Assembly (NCBI GenBank): GCA_035578905.1
Contig: JAQJVL010000325.1
Span: forward strand, 407,198 to 471,197
Origin: Stictocephala bisonia
Taxonomy: Eukaryota > Arthropoda > Insecta > Hemiptera > Membracidae
Direction of reading: 5' to 3'
Length of the DNA: 64,000 nucleotides
Of the stretch, positions 12,441 to 25,669 are shown piece after piece. The notes beneath the pieces are model-generated. The model was not told where the DNA came from and did not search any database. It saw only the letters and a list, made by a program, of their open reading frames with translations. Numbering within the stretch: position 1 is the stretch's first letter; each line of letters opens with the position of its first letter. The translations under genes and the position numbers were made by a program.

Positions 12441-13340
12441 CTATACTGTCTCCCAGCTGTTCGCCAAAAACTCATCCACGTCATAAAATGCGAGGTAGGC
12501 TAAAAAGAGTTTCGACGAGTTCAGAAGGCTTTAAGATTTGTGATTATTTTCATTGAATTGGGCAGTCTATTGTAGACATTAACACCTGCTTCCGAAGGTA
12601 AGTGCCCAAACGTTACCATTCCATATCTCCCAGTCCTATTGTTCGGCTCTTAGTCAAGGAACATTTTGAGATGAAAAAGTTATTGTTTTATGAACGTAGA
12701 GAGGTTAACGTTAATATTTTCAAATGTTTAAAAATTGGCCTGCAATAGTCTCTGAAGTTGACTTTTGCGATTATTCGTATTGCTTTTCTCTGTAATCTGA
12801 ACAATCTCAAGATTGACTGTTCACATAGGACCCCCACAACACTACGCCAGAAGCTAAGTGAGGATATATCAAGCCATAATACGCCGTCATCAGGACCTGA
12901 ATAGGCCAGTATGTAACTAAAGTCCTAAAAACAAATATGCCTCATGTTAATTTAGCGCAAACCATGTCAATATGGACATTCCATGTCATCCCTCATCCAG
13001 CTGTATTCCAGGGAATTTCCAATCATTTCTACAATGGTGACCTTCAACATCACATTGGGGCTTCATTCTAAGCCACAAGGCCGTAAGAAAATTTAAAAAA
13101 AGTTTGATTAGAAGTGTTTGCTTTTAGATCGAGGTTCTTGAAATGTTGAATGGATTTATTCAACTCTAAAAATGCTTGTTGTACTACAAGTTCCAGTAAG
13201 TTGTTTTTAAAACACAGGGTTGTATCATCTGCATACTGCACGATTTTCTCTTGTTGCAGTGATGCCCCAATGTCATTGACATAAACTAAGAACATGACTG
13301 TGCTGGGAATCGATACCTGAGGGACACCATAGCACAGGTT
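12441..13340 (-). pseudogene. LINE reverse transcriptase fragment (CR1/Jockey-like) with YADD catalytic motif
   Basis: Read on the minus strand from 13340: GVPQ..., then MFLVYVNDIG, then VQYADDTTLCF, the palm-domain catalytic motif of non-LTR reverse transcriptases, then AFLELNKSIQHFKNL. After frameshifts the frame resumes with AIRIIAKVNFRDYCRPIF, LKILTLTSL, GHLPSEAGV, NRLPNSMK and, near 12450, the terminal DEFLANSWETV-like end with a TAG at 12443-12441. Several frameshifts and stops make this a relic. A tRNA-derived SINE sits just upstream in element sense (13.43-13.54 kb), where the polymerase fingers would be expected, so it may be inserted into or next to the LINE. Confidence 0.85.
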
Positions 13341-13429
13341 GATTAATTTAGAAGAATGGTTTCAGACTTGGATCAACTCAGTTCTTTGGCTGATGAATGA
13401 ACCAACTCACCAGTTCACAAGGCTCTGTA

Positions 13430-13545
13430 GGCGTAAGCGTGAACCTTATTCCAAGAGTGAAGTTTCGACCGTTCGCTCAGTTGGGGATTCAAAACTTAGA
13501 CCTTACCCTCCGTTGCCTTGGCCACTGAGCTACCACACAATTCTA
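13430..13545 (-). repeat. tRNA-derived SINE head
   Basis: The minus strand reads GTGTGGTAGCTCAGTGGCC followed about 30 nt later by GTTTTGAATCCCCA, matching pol III A and B boxes at tRNA spacing. The downstream body (TGAGCGAACGGTCGAAAC) recurs in the copy at 42.34-42.44 kb. Confidence 0.65.
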
Positions 13546-13825
13546 GTTATTAGGAATATTAAAATACTGATTATATGAGAAAAAAACAACAACAACAAAA
13601 TCAAGAATTGTAAGCATACTCTTTATGGGAGTTCCGTTCATTCGACCTTGAACAATGAATGGAATACAACTAAAATCTATGGTTATGATTGTATTTTGTA
13701 GAGTTAAAATTTTACATACTTCTTTATTTCAAATAAACTATCAGACAGAAAACATGAATATTATGTTTCTTTTGAACTGAATTTATTATTTGACATTTGT
13801 AGCTTATAGATTGCTTAATATATTT

Positions 13826-14003
13826 ATATATATAAAAATAACAACACTTAGCAATCTTTTTGGTGTTTTTAATTTTCAAGATCGATTTCATTCTCGTAAG
13901 ACTATTCTGTTTCTCAACTGATGATAGTCTTACGAGACTGAAATCGATCTTGAAAATTAAAAACACCAAAAAGATTGCTAAGTGTTGTTATTTTTATATA
14001 TAT
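13826..14003. mobile_element. Near-perfect palindromic hairpin element
   Basis: Two arms of about 80 bp (13826-13905 and 13924-14003) are inverted complements with one mismatch in the inner 70 bp, separated by an 18-nt loop. The right arm starts at an ACTGATGA motif followed by a 5-bp hairpin (AGTCT TACG AGACT) and GAAATCGATCTTG. Single-arm relatives are at 42.02, 49.84 and 56.04 kb. There is no coding capacity; it looks like a foldback or inverted-duplicate short element. Confidence 0.8.
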
Positions 14004-14324
14004 GAATTTATTAGTTTTTTTTAATTGTATAGCATCTGAACAGTAATTTAGTTTTTGATTGTGATTTTATGTCACAAAAGTATTCATATCCATGCGCTGG
14101 GTCAGAATGCCACCAACACTTGACCTACCTGATGTTTATTCAGTGAGCTGGAACAGACTTAGTAATTAAAAAAAAGAAAAAAAAAATATATATATATATA
14201 TATATGAAAACTCAAGAAAAATTACCTATATGATGTTGTTACTCTTAGAAACTGATTTATATACATATACATATATATCTTTTTTATGTATCTATAAAAT
14301 AAACTAAACTTTGAAGCAGTTAGA

Positions 14325-14410
14325 AAAATACAGGTGAAGCTCAGTCGCTAAAGCTTCAGACTGTGCAGTGCAGAGTCCAGGGTTCGAATCACCAACTGAT
14401 CTAACGGTAG
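14325..14410 (+). repeat. tRNA-derived SINE head, plus strand
   Basis: GAAGCTCAGTCGCTAAAGC resembles an A box and GGGTTCGAATCACC is a near-consensus B box 34-40 nt further on. A full tRNA cloverleaf does not form and no acceptor stem is visible, so it is a SINE or tRNA pseudogene and not a working tRNA. Confidence 0.6.
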
Positions 14411-15650
14411 GTACTTCACTCTTTGAACATTGAAAATTAAAATTAAAAAAACGTTTATTCACACAAAAACATGTAACATTGCTACAGGAATTTTGATAAT
14501 GAATATTCTCCTATCTTAGACTCTTGATCTGTGTGTGGGGATCAGTTGTCAACAGTAAGTATACATAATAAAACATATGAACGACTAAAAATAACACCTT
14601 TTTGCAATTTTAAAATTGTTTATTTATAGAATACAAGCAGTTTCATCATCATAACAAAGTTAGCACTCCTTTGAAATGACTAAAGCACACCAGATTATTA
14701 TAAATATATTGAGTCGATCAACATAACCAGTTTCTCTTTTAGAAGAAAAATTTCTAAGTATAAATTTGGAACAACTCAGCACAGGCTTAAAGGTTGGAAA
14801 GGTATTGGAATAAAGTTCAGCACAGGTTTGGAGGCTCGTATAAACTAACGAGTAAAGGTTTTATAAAAAAATACCTAAGTGAGCTCTTCACCCAGTCATA
14901 AAGGAAGGGATGACATCGGAAATAAATCCCAATCTGGATTATTTCGCCTCGGAAGAAGCTAATTGGTAAATCAAACAAGATTTCATTAGGTTTCGGGAGA
15001 ATCAAATTCGATTATAGCTCAAGAGTGGGCTGAACTTCACCTCTTAATGAAATAAATATACACTCGAAATTGCTTCACTGCAGAGTGCGATGGGCAAATA
15101 AGTAATTTGGGCTCCCCTCCCGCACGTTTAAGTACTCGGGATATCAACTTTCAAAATTATGGTGCTGGACCGAGCTTTAATGAAGGCGTAGGAGCCGCCT
15201 GGCCTCTTGTTTCTTACTACAGACCATGGTCTGGGTCTTATCATTTGTATATATCAATAATAAATTATAACTTAACTAACTAATTTAACTTTAATCTGTG
15301 ATTTATCAATAATAAATAAACATTATGACAAACATGAATTGGTATTTAACCTAACGACAATATTATCCAGATATCTTCTTTTTTTATTAATTAGTCCGGC
15401 TATAGTTAATAATTAGTTACAAGAATTTGTATTCCCTTCTTTACCTTATATATTTATATATTGTATATGGAAAGCTGTTTTTTACTCACACAACTCCTCC
15501 CTTGTTTATTTCGATTTTAACAACCGAAGAGTCAAAACATTGTCTTCTATTCATATTTTTTGTTCAATAAGGTTTTCATTGTTCAATATTTTTACCATGA
15601 CGGGTACGGAAAGCCCTCAAACTAAGATTTTTTGAAAATAAGAATAACAC
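14411..15650. other. Spacer; possible unclassified repeat at 14.8-15.2 kb
   Basis: Positions 14800-15230 are GC-richer, with GTTCAGCACAGG near the left and GGCTGAACTTCACC near 15030 (partial inversion) and a GGAGCCGCCTGGCC patch. No second copy was found in the window, so the class is unknown. Confidence 0.3.
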
Positions 15651-17327
<1,677 letters not shown>

Positions 17328-17548
17328 ACTGAACATTTAGTCTGTGCGCACGGCCTGGGACAGCTGGACATAGGTGAGGAGTGAAGAGGGGAATCTTTTT
17401 TGAAAACATTAACCTACTTAAACAGTTGTCTTGAAGAAGTGTTGAGTATCTATATTCATCATCAGCTGATGTTTGCTATTGTAATATGTTTATTAATACG
17501 GTTAGTAGCAACAATGCCACGCACACAGACTAACTGTTCAGTCAGTAA
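17328..17548. mobile_element. Short element with inverted ends (possible MITE)
   Basis: GACTGACTGAACATTTAGTC at about 17323-17342 and the complement around 17520-17548 (AGACTAACTGTTCAGTCAGT) form roughly 30-bp inverted repeats around 150 bp of unrelated sequence. No other copy was seen here. Confidence 0.45.
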
Positions 17549-17841
17549 CACTGGCAGGTGCTGACCTACGACAGCGCTATCTATGAGCTTTCTACTGAAT
17601 CACTTCAACTACTCATCATATGAAGGATAAATGACGATAGACTTAATTTATAATATGGAATTACGCTTCTTCCAATATAAGTTAAACTTAATTTTACCAT
17701 CAAACATTTTAGCAGTAATCCAGTGCACAACTCCGTGCAAAGAACGGGTAATCAGCAAGCGGAATTTATATCGAGTCAGGAAAACGTGAACTCTGCAGTG
17801 GTAATTAGAACATTAATTCCCCCAGCTAGGCCGCCACTCTT

Positions 17842-17857
17842 GGGGGGAGGGGGGGGG
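17842..17857. other. Guanine run with G-quadruplex potential
   Basis: Six G, one A and nine G in a row, in a locally GC-rich patch (17820-17910) of otherwise AT-rich DNA. Confidence 0.5.
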
Positions 17858-18817
17858 CGTTAAAAATTAGCCTGGGGTCCCTAACGAGGGAAACTACCAC
17901 CTGGGGAACTGCTGACTGCAGTACACGGTGACATTAGTACAGAAATCGATTACAGGAAAATCAAAGTAATTCAACAAACCTCCCCTCCTCTTAAACGCTG
18001 ATTTCCTTATAACATTCATATTAGGATGAACTAAAACATAGCTAAATTGTTTGAGAGTGTAACAAGAATGTCAAATTATTTATATTCCTCAACGGCTGAC
18101 GTTAGCTACTTATGTACCCAAACTTATAGGAAAAGATTCCCCTGCCTTTAGCACGACTTCGTAATTAATCTTTAATCTGTCCACATTTACACTGAGAAAG
18201 TTAGAAAATTAGAATATGTTGGCACTTCTGCTTCTAATGCACAGTGCCACTTGTTCTAATTCTACAATGTTCAGTTAAAATTTGCTGAAGCAGTCTAAGA
18301 AATAATTATTACCATCTCTGTTCTTTATCAGGATTAACATATTTAATTTAAAGTATCAAATCACTTATTTAAAAACCCATTCTAAAGACAAAACAAACTA
18401 ACGCCAATGATCTTCTTGATTATTTAAATAGTATAGATATAAAGTTTGTCGATATGAAAATAAATTAGATGTATACATTTATTAAATCCTAATATTTATG
18501 ATAGGGTAATTGTTCTTAAATAAACACGTTGTAATAAACACCACAACCCCTTTTTTGAACAGCAAGTTGTTAGAGCATCAATAGATTTATTCAAACACCT
18601 TCCATCGCGTCTGAGGGCTGAACCTTCCCTGCAAGTTTCAAGAAAAAATTATAAGTTTTTATTTTAGATAAGAGGCATTATTCTGTTCTGAACGTTTTAT
18701 CTAACTGGTAAATATTATAAGATATTAAATATTTTGTGTAGTTTATTTACCATTATTGACGTTTGAGGTGCGATGTAATATATTGTTAATCGACAAATAT
18801 AGTATATTTCATAACAA

Positions 18818-18917
18818 GAGTGGAAAGTGGGGTTTTGCATGTTCGAGACCATATGTTTGAAGTGCGAGACTTGTCGAGCACTTCAAATGGTCGAGAACAT
18901 ACAAAACACTTTCACTC
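18818..18917. mobile_element. Inverted repeat hairpin
   Basis: The left arm 18818-18865 (GAGTGGAAAGTGGGG ... TTTGAAGTGC) pairs with the right arm 18878-18917 (GCACTTCAAATGG ... CACTTTCACTC), with small indels and a 12-nt loop. A plus-strand open frame across it (18820-19023) is a by-product. Confidence 0.6.
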
Positions 18918-19829
18918 GAGTTTTGAACGATACTTTTCACTACACTACGGAATAAAAACAGGTGTTGTTGACTGTGGAAAGTTTTCGGTTGTAAACAATG
19001 TTACTTTCGGTAGTAAACAATAGACAGCTGTTGAAAATATGATGTTTCGCAGGTTGTAAACACATAACGAAAACAGCTAAACTCATAGTAGTGTAGTGAA
19101 ATAGTATATTTCATTTATTTATGTTACATTACTAATAGTAATAACACGCGAATGAACCCACAAGACCACGTGGCTCGGGAATTTGTCGTTAGCATTAGCA
19201 GATCCGACACCATTAGTTCCAGCGTTTGTTACCAGGATTCGCTACTGAAGTCGTGATTTTCCAGTTGCCTCACAATGTTGGCCAACACCGAGGGACTTGA
19301 AAAACAAGGGAATATACAATAAAAATAGTAAAAGTTGTTATGTAAAATAATACATGATCGTTTGTTTTTAATTTTACCATTTTTATAACTGTATTTAAGA
19401 GATATAACTCGTTCTTGATTAGTTTTCAGTCTATCGTTTCATTAATTGATTTAATACATCATACATTTATCAAGGGGTTTCTATTTATTTTTATTTTTAG
19501 TTTATATTATAAATAAATTATATGATTTTTGATTAATGTTACACACTAGTAATTTCTTTAGGGGAGGGGGTCTAAAATAAATGTCAATAAATAAATTAAA
19601 AATTGATTTGTTGATTTTATTCGTCATTAGTATATCAAATGTCTTATATTTTTTTAGTTTATAAATTTCTAATTAGTATTGCATAGAAGTAATATACTTT
19701 AGTGGGGGAGAGGGGGGATGGAGGTCAACCAATAATAAAAATAAAGAAATTACTTTATATGCCATTATTTTATTACGTGTCTTCTATTTTCCCACTTTTC
19801 TTTATATTATTTTGAGGTTACGCCATTAC
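18918..19829. other. Spacer with G-runs
   Basis: G-runs at 19561-19569 and 19702-19717 follow AT-rich DNA. Nothing else is recognised. Confidence 0.4.
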
Positions 19830-20551
19830 GCCATTCGTCAATTAAGTTCAATTGCCAATCTTAAAATTCTACTACTCGTGTATTGTTCTTATTTTCAATC
19901 ATACCTCTCATATGACATAATCTTTTGGGGCAATTCAGTTGAAAGCTATAAGATATTTAAATTGCAAAAAATGGCATTTTTATGAGTCATTGTACTCAGA
20001 AAACATCTTGCAGACCTCTAATTCCAAAATATAAAATTTCCCCCTGTTTCCACTTTATTTGTATGAGTTACTTAGTTTTATAAAAACCAAAATAATTATT
20101 CCAAAAACAATAAAATAGATAATTACAATACAAGACATGGTGATTTATATCGCACTCCTAAACACCGTCTAGCACTCACCGAAAGAGGAGTATCCTATTT
20201 TGCAATAAAGTAATTCAATATGCTACCAGCCGAACTGAGAGAGGAATGTTCGTACTTAAGGTTTAGCAATAAGTTAAAATATTTTCTTTTATCTAGAGTA
20301 ATTTATAATTACTCTGACTTTATGAATCTCTGCCTAGGTTCACCATGACCGAATACTATGCTAGAATAGAATTTTCCTTTGTAATCTTTTTCCCCATGTT
20401 AATGTAGAAAAAGCTAAATTTATTCTTAGTTTTAGAGTTAAGATGAACTATAATATTAAGTAATTTAATTGTAGATTTGTAACTCATTTGACGAAGCCTA
20501 TTCGGATTCTTTGTATCTGTCAATGGTGAATAAAGATATTTATTTATTTAT
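19830..20551 (+). pseudogene. LINE 3' end (Jockey/CR1-like), plus strand
   Basis: With frameshifts the plus strand reads YDIIFWGNSVESYKIFKLQK, then NYNTRHGDLYRTPKHRL, ALTERGVSYFAIK and FNMLPAELREE, to a TGA at 20345-20347. This is the conserved post-polymerase tail of arthropod non-LTR elements (FWGNS..., NTR..., LP..R). About 200 bp of 3' UTR follow, ending in a TTTATTTATTTA tail at 20535-20551. Stops and frameshifts show it is dead and 5' truncated. Confidence 0.8.
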
Positions 20552-21213
20552 AATTTAGACCAATGAATAATTAATATAAAGTTCAAAAAAGTTTAAAATA
20601 TAAATAAATGAATAGTTACAGTAATTTAAATGCATTAACCTATTCATTTGAATAGGCGACGATGAAGTAATTGTGTGAAAGAGAAAGGGGTAGTTCCAGT
20701 GGTGAATGGCGTAAATACTTTCTCCAGCAAGTAGCAGTCGACAGCCGGCATAATGGACCTGTCCGACAGATTTATACAGAAAAGCACTTTGGAAAAAAGC
20801 TTGACCACTTGAACTTATATTACTACTTCCATTTGGCGCATACTGCTGCCAGGAACTTAGTATCTGCATCAAGGAAATTACGATGTAAGATACATTAGTG
20901 TTATTGTGTTTATACTTGAAAAAACAATAACACTGATGAACAAGATAATTTACGGTAGTTTCTAAATGTATCGATTTACACAGATGTACTTATCTTTTTT
21001 TTAATATAAGTTAGAACGTACTTTAAGGGTTATATTTACTTCAACCAATCCATTTAAACTAGTTAAAAAGAAACGTTCTTTTTTAATTTAATCGTATGAC
21101 GCCAATTATCAGGATATAGGTAAATATCTGGATAAAATCATGGACAACAAACAAAACAAAACAATTAATTTTACAAATCTTATTGAACATATATTATATA
21201 AGTAGACAGATAC
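20552..21213. other. Spacer; weak open frames only
   Basis: Overlapping frames on both strands at 20.56-20.90 kb have no recognised domain. They could be remnants of a mobile element abutting the LINE end. Confidence 0.35.
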
Positions 21214-22338
21214 CATGAACATTGTATTGAATGACGACGATAGCAAGTGTGATGAACATTATATTGAATGACGACGATAGCAAGTGTGATGAACATTGTA
21301 TTGAATGACGACGATAGCAAGTGTGATGTACGTTATATTGAATGACGACGATAGCAAGTGTGATGAACATTATATTGAATGACGACGATAGCAAGTGTGA
21401 TGAACATTATATTGAATTGTGACGATAGCAAGTATAATGAACAATTATATTGAATGACGACGATAGCAAGTGTGACGAACATTATATTGAATGACGATGG
21501 TAGCAAGTGTGATGAACATTATATTGAATGGCGATGGTAGCAAGTGTGATGAACATTATATTGAATGGCGACGTTAGCAAGTGTGATGAACATTATATTG
21601 AATGGCGACGATAGCAAGTGTGATGAACATTATATTGAATGACGACGGTAGCAAGTGTGATGAAAATTATATTGAATGACGACGGTAGCAAGTGTGACGA
21701 ATATTATATTGAATGACGACGGTAGCAAGTGTGATGAAAATTATATTGAATGACGACGATAGCAAGTGTGATGTACGTTATATTGAATGGTGACGATAGC
21801 AAGTGTGATGAACATTATATTGAATGACGACGATAGCAAGTGTGATGAACATTATATTGAATGACGACGGTAGCAAGTGTGATGAACATTATATTGAATG
21901 GCGATGGTAGCAAGTGTGATGAACATTATATTGAATGGCGACGGTAGCAAGTGTGATGAACATTATATTGAATGGCGATGGTAGCAAGTGTGATGAACAT
22001 TATATTGAATGGCGATTGTAGCAAGTGTGATGAAAATTATATTGAATGACGACGATAGCAAGTGTGATGTACGTTATATTGAATGGTGACGATAGCAAGT
22101 GTGATGAACATTATATTGAATGACGACGATAGCAAGTGTGATGAACATTATATTGAATGACGACGATAGCAAGTGTGATGAACATTATATTGAATGACGA
22201 CGATAGCAAGTGTGATGAACATTATATTGAATGGCGATGGTAGCAAGTGTGATGAACATTATATTGAATGGCGACGGTAGCAAGTGTGATGAACATTATA
22301 TTGAATGACGACGATAGCAAGTGTGATGAACATTATTA
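21214..22338 (+). repeat. 37-bp minisatellite, about 30 copies
   Basis: The monomer is GATGAACATTATATTGAATG followed by ACGACGATAGCAAGTGT. Variants differ mainly at GACGACGATAG, GGCGATGGTAG, GGCGACGGTAG and GATGTACG. The variant pair GATGAAAATT then GATGTACGTT recurs exactly 296 bp apart (GATGTACG at 21770 and 22066), showing an eight-monomer higher-order repeat. One monomer near 21415 carries a 1-nt insertion. Confidence 0.97.
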
Positions 22339-22399
22339 TATTTTTAAATAAATTGTGATGTAATGTTAAGTATTATCTATAACCGTTTATAAAGATATA

Positions 22400-22560
22400 A
22401 TTATATTTTTAAAAACATACCATAATCGTTGTAGTTGTGTTTGATTGGGGGTTTAAATAAAATAATGCCGATCGTCAAGATTATAGTGGTTGGCGATTGG
22501 TATTAATTAACATAGTAACTAATTAAGGTTGACTGTTCATTAAAAAAACTATTTATTAAT
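22400..22560 (-). repeat. Truncated SINE-like fragment
   Basis: Matches 2.22-2.35 kb (TTGTAGTTGTGTTTGAT, then CTAATTAAGGTTGACTG, then the ATTTATTAAT block). The remainder of the element is replaced by the palindrome that follows. Confidence 0.5.
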
Positions 22561-22590
22561 ATATTATTTCGTAGGCTTAAGAAGCTGGTA

Positions 22591-22827
22591 TAGTAATTAA
22601 TAACTAAAGCTTGCGGGATCGACCGCGTAAAGGTGTTATCTACAATATTTACATCACCAAACGTTTCGCCCATGCTATGATGTGGCATCCTCAGTGGTTT
22701 TCTCTGAGACAGTCTCGGATATACCGCTGAGGATGCCACATGCATCATGGGTGAAACGTTTGGTATTGTAGATATTGTAAATAACACCTTGACGCGGTCG
22801 TTATTGCAAGCTTTTGTTATTACTATT
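22591..22827. mobile_element. 237-bp palindromic element
   Basis: Left arm 22591-22697 and right arm 22724-22827 are inverted complements with few differences (CCAAACGTTTCGCCCATG against CATGGGTGAAACGTTTGG). The centre is itself a small hairpin (CTGAGACAGTCTCGG). Each arm contains the CTGAGGATGCC ... GAAACGTTTGG signature also seen in other hairpin elements in the window. Confidence 0.8.
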
Positions 22828-24084
22828 TATCAATAAGCTAATATCCAGGGTACTAGGGTATCTACAACAACGTAGAATACAAACCACGTAATATTGATCT
22901 GATGTTCGTAAGAGTAACTAGTGATATCCTCTATACATGTTCTAAATCATTCAGCCTCATTAAATAATTTAGGTCCATTTTATGTGTGATGATTGAATCA
23001 GATTATTGGTCCAAAACGTTTATTAAATTTATACCGACATTAATTATGACACATTTCAACACTGTTCACTTCCAAGTAGTGTTGGTCAACATCCCCTCAG
23101 TGTTTCACAAATTTTCATTAATAAAGAAAAAGTTATTCGGATAAGTGGTCTGAAGGTAAACGGATCTCTTAAATGTTTTCACAATCCTAGTAAAATAAGA
23201 CTTTACTAACTTAGGCTGGCAATGGCGACTGTTTATTCACACACCATTATTAATACGCATAGATCTCCCTTGTATAACACGGTATTCTGGTATCCTAGCG
23301 GCCAGTCCGCAGCGGTGTGTATATATACACTGTTTACATACCCAAGTTTACTGTGATTAGTAAATGTAAAATATCTGATGACTAATGATTTGTCATGGCT
23401 CTTTTTTACTGTTACTATTCCACTTATCTTAAGACACAATTGAATAAAACGGTAATTCTAGCTGGCAACTTGAAACACTGGCGTAATGGAAGTGTCGTGA
23501 CAGTATATTTTAGTCTGTAGTGTAACGCTAATTTCTGTAGTTTGTAGATTGTCCACTGTGCAGCGTGTTGAGTGTTTGTGGACTGAGCGCTGTTGTCAGA
23601 CCGTTCCAGTTCAACGTCCATTCAACAGAGGATCAACACTGATGTGCGAATGGTACACTCTCTCTCTCTCTGCCACTCCCTGTTTTTTATAGAGTGCCTA
23701 TTCCAACTGAACAACGCGTACCGTTTTATTGTTACATAAACCATCCATGTATCGTTTTAATATGTTCAACGAGGCGTCAGGAATCTTGAATCAGTACAAT
23801 ATTGGACGGAACTCACTGTTCATGGCAATGACGAACTGTTTTTCATATTTCTGTTGTCCTGTTTTGAGTTTTAATATTTATAATTTTGTAGCTTAGGCTA
23901 AAGTAGCCGGTGTTATAGCTTGAATTTATATTTTACGATAGCAACCACAACCACAACAAGGTGTAATTTACAGTATCAAATTTTCGCCGTGTTATGATGT
24001 GGTATATTTAGTGGTATAGCTGATATTGAGATCGGTGAAGACCTTTCAGCTTATGAACACGTTGATGTGGTTCTTACTGAAAAT
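22828..24084. other. Spacer; short (TC)n at 23656
   Basis: Positions 23440-23640 are somewhat GC-richer and open on the minus strand without recognisable domain. No repeat copy was found elsewhere in the window. Confidence 0.35.
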
Positions 24085-24380
24085 TATTCATTATTCATCT
24101 CTAAGACGCCGATCGTAGAGATATGGGCGGATATGAAGAGTGAATGAGTGTGATGAGTGTAGATGAACGGATGTAGTCATTGTTTGTCTGAGTTCGACAA
24201 ACAATGACTACATCCGTATCTGAGTTCGACTTAGCTCAGAGAGGACTATTTATTAATAACCCAATAGCCAAGGCAACTATGGGACCTACAGATTTACTTG
24301 GAGTCCGAACCACGTAGTGTTGGTCTGATTTTCACCTAACTGTCAAGTCTGACACTATGTTCTCTTTCCGACACATCATC
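24085..24380 (-). repeat. SINE-like repeat with a 49-bp palindromic insertion
   Basis: A member of the family at 36.9 and 61.6 kb: ATTATTCATCTCTAAGACGC, GATCGTAGAGATATGGGCG, then ATTTATTAATAACCCAATAG and CCGAACCACGTAGTG in plus-strand view. This copy alone carries a perfect 21-bp inverted repeat (24168-24188 and 24196-24216, loop TGAGTTC). Confidence 0.8.
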
Positions 24381-25669
24381 CGAACCCTTATATATTTTAG
24401 TTGTTATTATTTTAAATATAACTAATATTTTCAATTGACATTTATTTAAAACATTCAGTACTGAAATTATTGTTGTATAGATCTTTCGTAGAAATCAAAA
24501 TGTGTTTAATCATGATGACTTGTTTTGATTCCGACTTTTTAAATTTAACATTATTTAATGTAATGTAAGTTAAAAAAATTAATGTTACTGAGATGCCTTT
24601 ATCAACGATAGCTAACTGTGATCACACATAATAATTGTTTATTATAATAAAATCCTTGACATAAAGTTGTTATTATTATTAGAGTCCTCTTCTGCTAATA
24701 GGCTTTTATTCCGTTACGCAACCCTCGCCCAATGTGTAGCCTGTCACAGTCTACTCACTGTAATTGGGGATGATGCATTTTTAATTTCCGTATTTCGCTT
24801 CTCTACGCTTTAGCACTGCTAAAAAATTTATTGATTTATTTTTCCCTCGACAGACGTATTGGCTGGAAGCTTATAAAGAGTTAACTTTATAACAATTAGA
24901 TGAAAAGTTAAAAACTATATTGATACATACAAACAATTCTTGGCGATTTTTTATTTTAGCGTTTGAAGTTTAGATATACGAAGTTAATAAGTTTAGCAGA
25001 TATATGGGACATCCTAAATATAGGATGTCAGGATCATAAGGCTATTTATATGGGAAAGTGCTACTCTTAAAATTATAGCACAGGAACAACAACAGCTTCA
25101 CAATGTTGCAAAGGGACTTCATCTCTTTTGGGTTACTTTTAATTTTGTACTAAAAAAATGTATCAAACACTAGATGTGCTTGTACTAAAGATAAACGTGA
25201 GAAAGGTGCATAGTTAAAAGTATTGAATAAAGAGTCTTATATTACTAAAAACATGTCACGTTTGCTTTGTATTAGATTCAAAACAAATCATTTTAAACTT
25301 GAAGATTTTCGAAACAATTGATTATTTAATTTTGTCCTGTTTTCATCTGATTGTGCAAATAAATATTCGCATGACATATCCTGCAGGATGAAAATTATTT
25401 CATTTTATAAACAACGGAAGACTATTGCATTTCTAAGATGGAGGGAGGTATAAAAAGCTGAACTAGAAGACAAATGGCGTTTCTTCCATGCAATTTTACC
25501 TGCGAGAGCTATGGTTTGGTCTGACTCACGCGAACATTAATTCATTGCCGTGTATGAAATTACAGCCTGCACATTTTGTCAGTAATAATTCAGAAAAAAA
25601 TCTGACATTGATAAGTTAATTTTTAACAATTAATGTTTATATTTAGTATAATTAAAAGGCAAGTATAAT
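24381..25669. other. Spacer, nothing recognised
   Basis: AT-rich DNA with no supported gene. Confidence 0.4.

Noticed and set aside
13918..13943. Canonical hammerhead ribozyme
   Set aside because: An unpaired T sits between CTGATGA and stem II, and the conserved cleavage-site stem was not found, so only a resemblance is claimed.
14325..14410. Functional tRNA gene
   Set aside because: A- and B-box-like motifs are present but no acceptor or anticodon stems form.
21194..22338. CRISPR-like regular repeats
   Set aside because: The units are contiguous 37-bp monomers without unique spacers, in eukaryotic DNA; this is a minisatellite.
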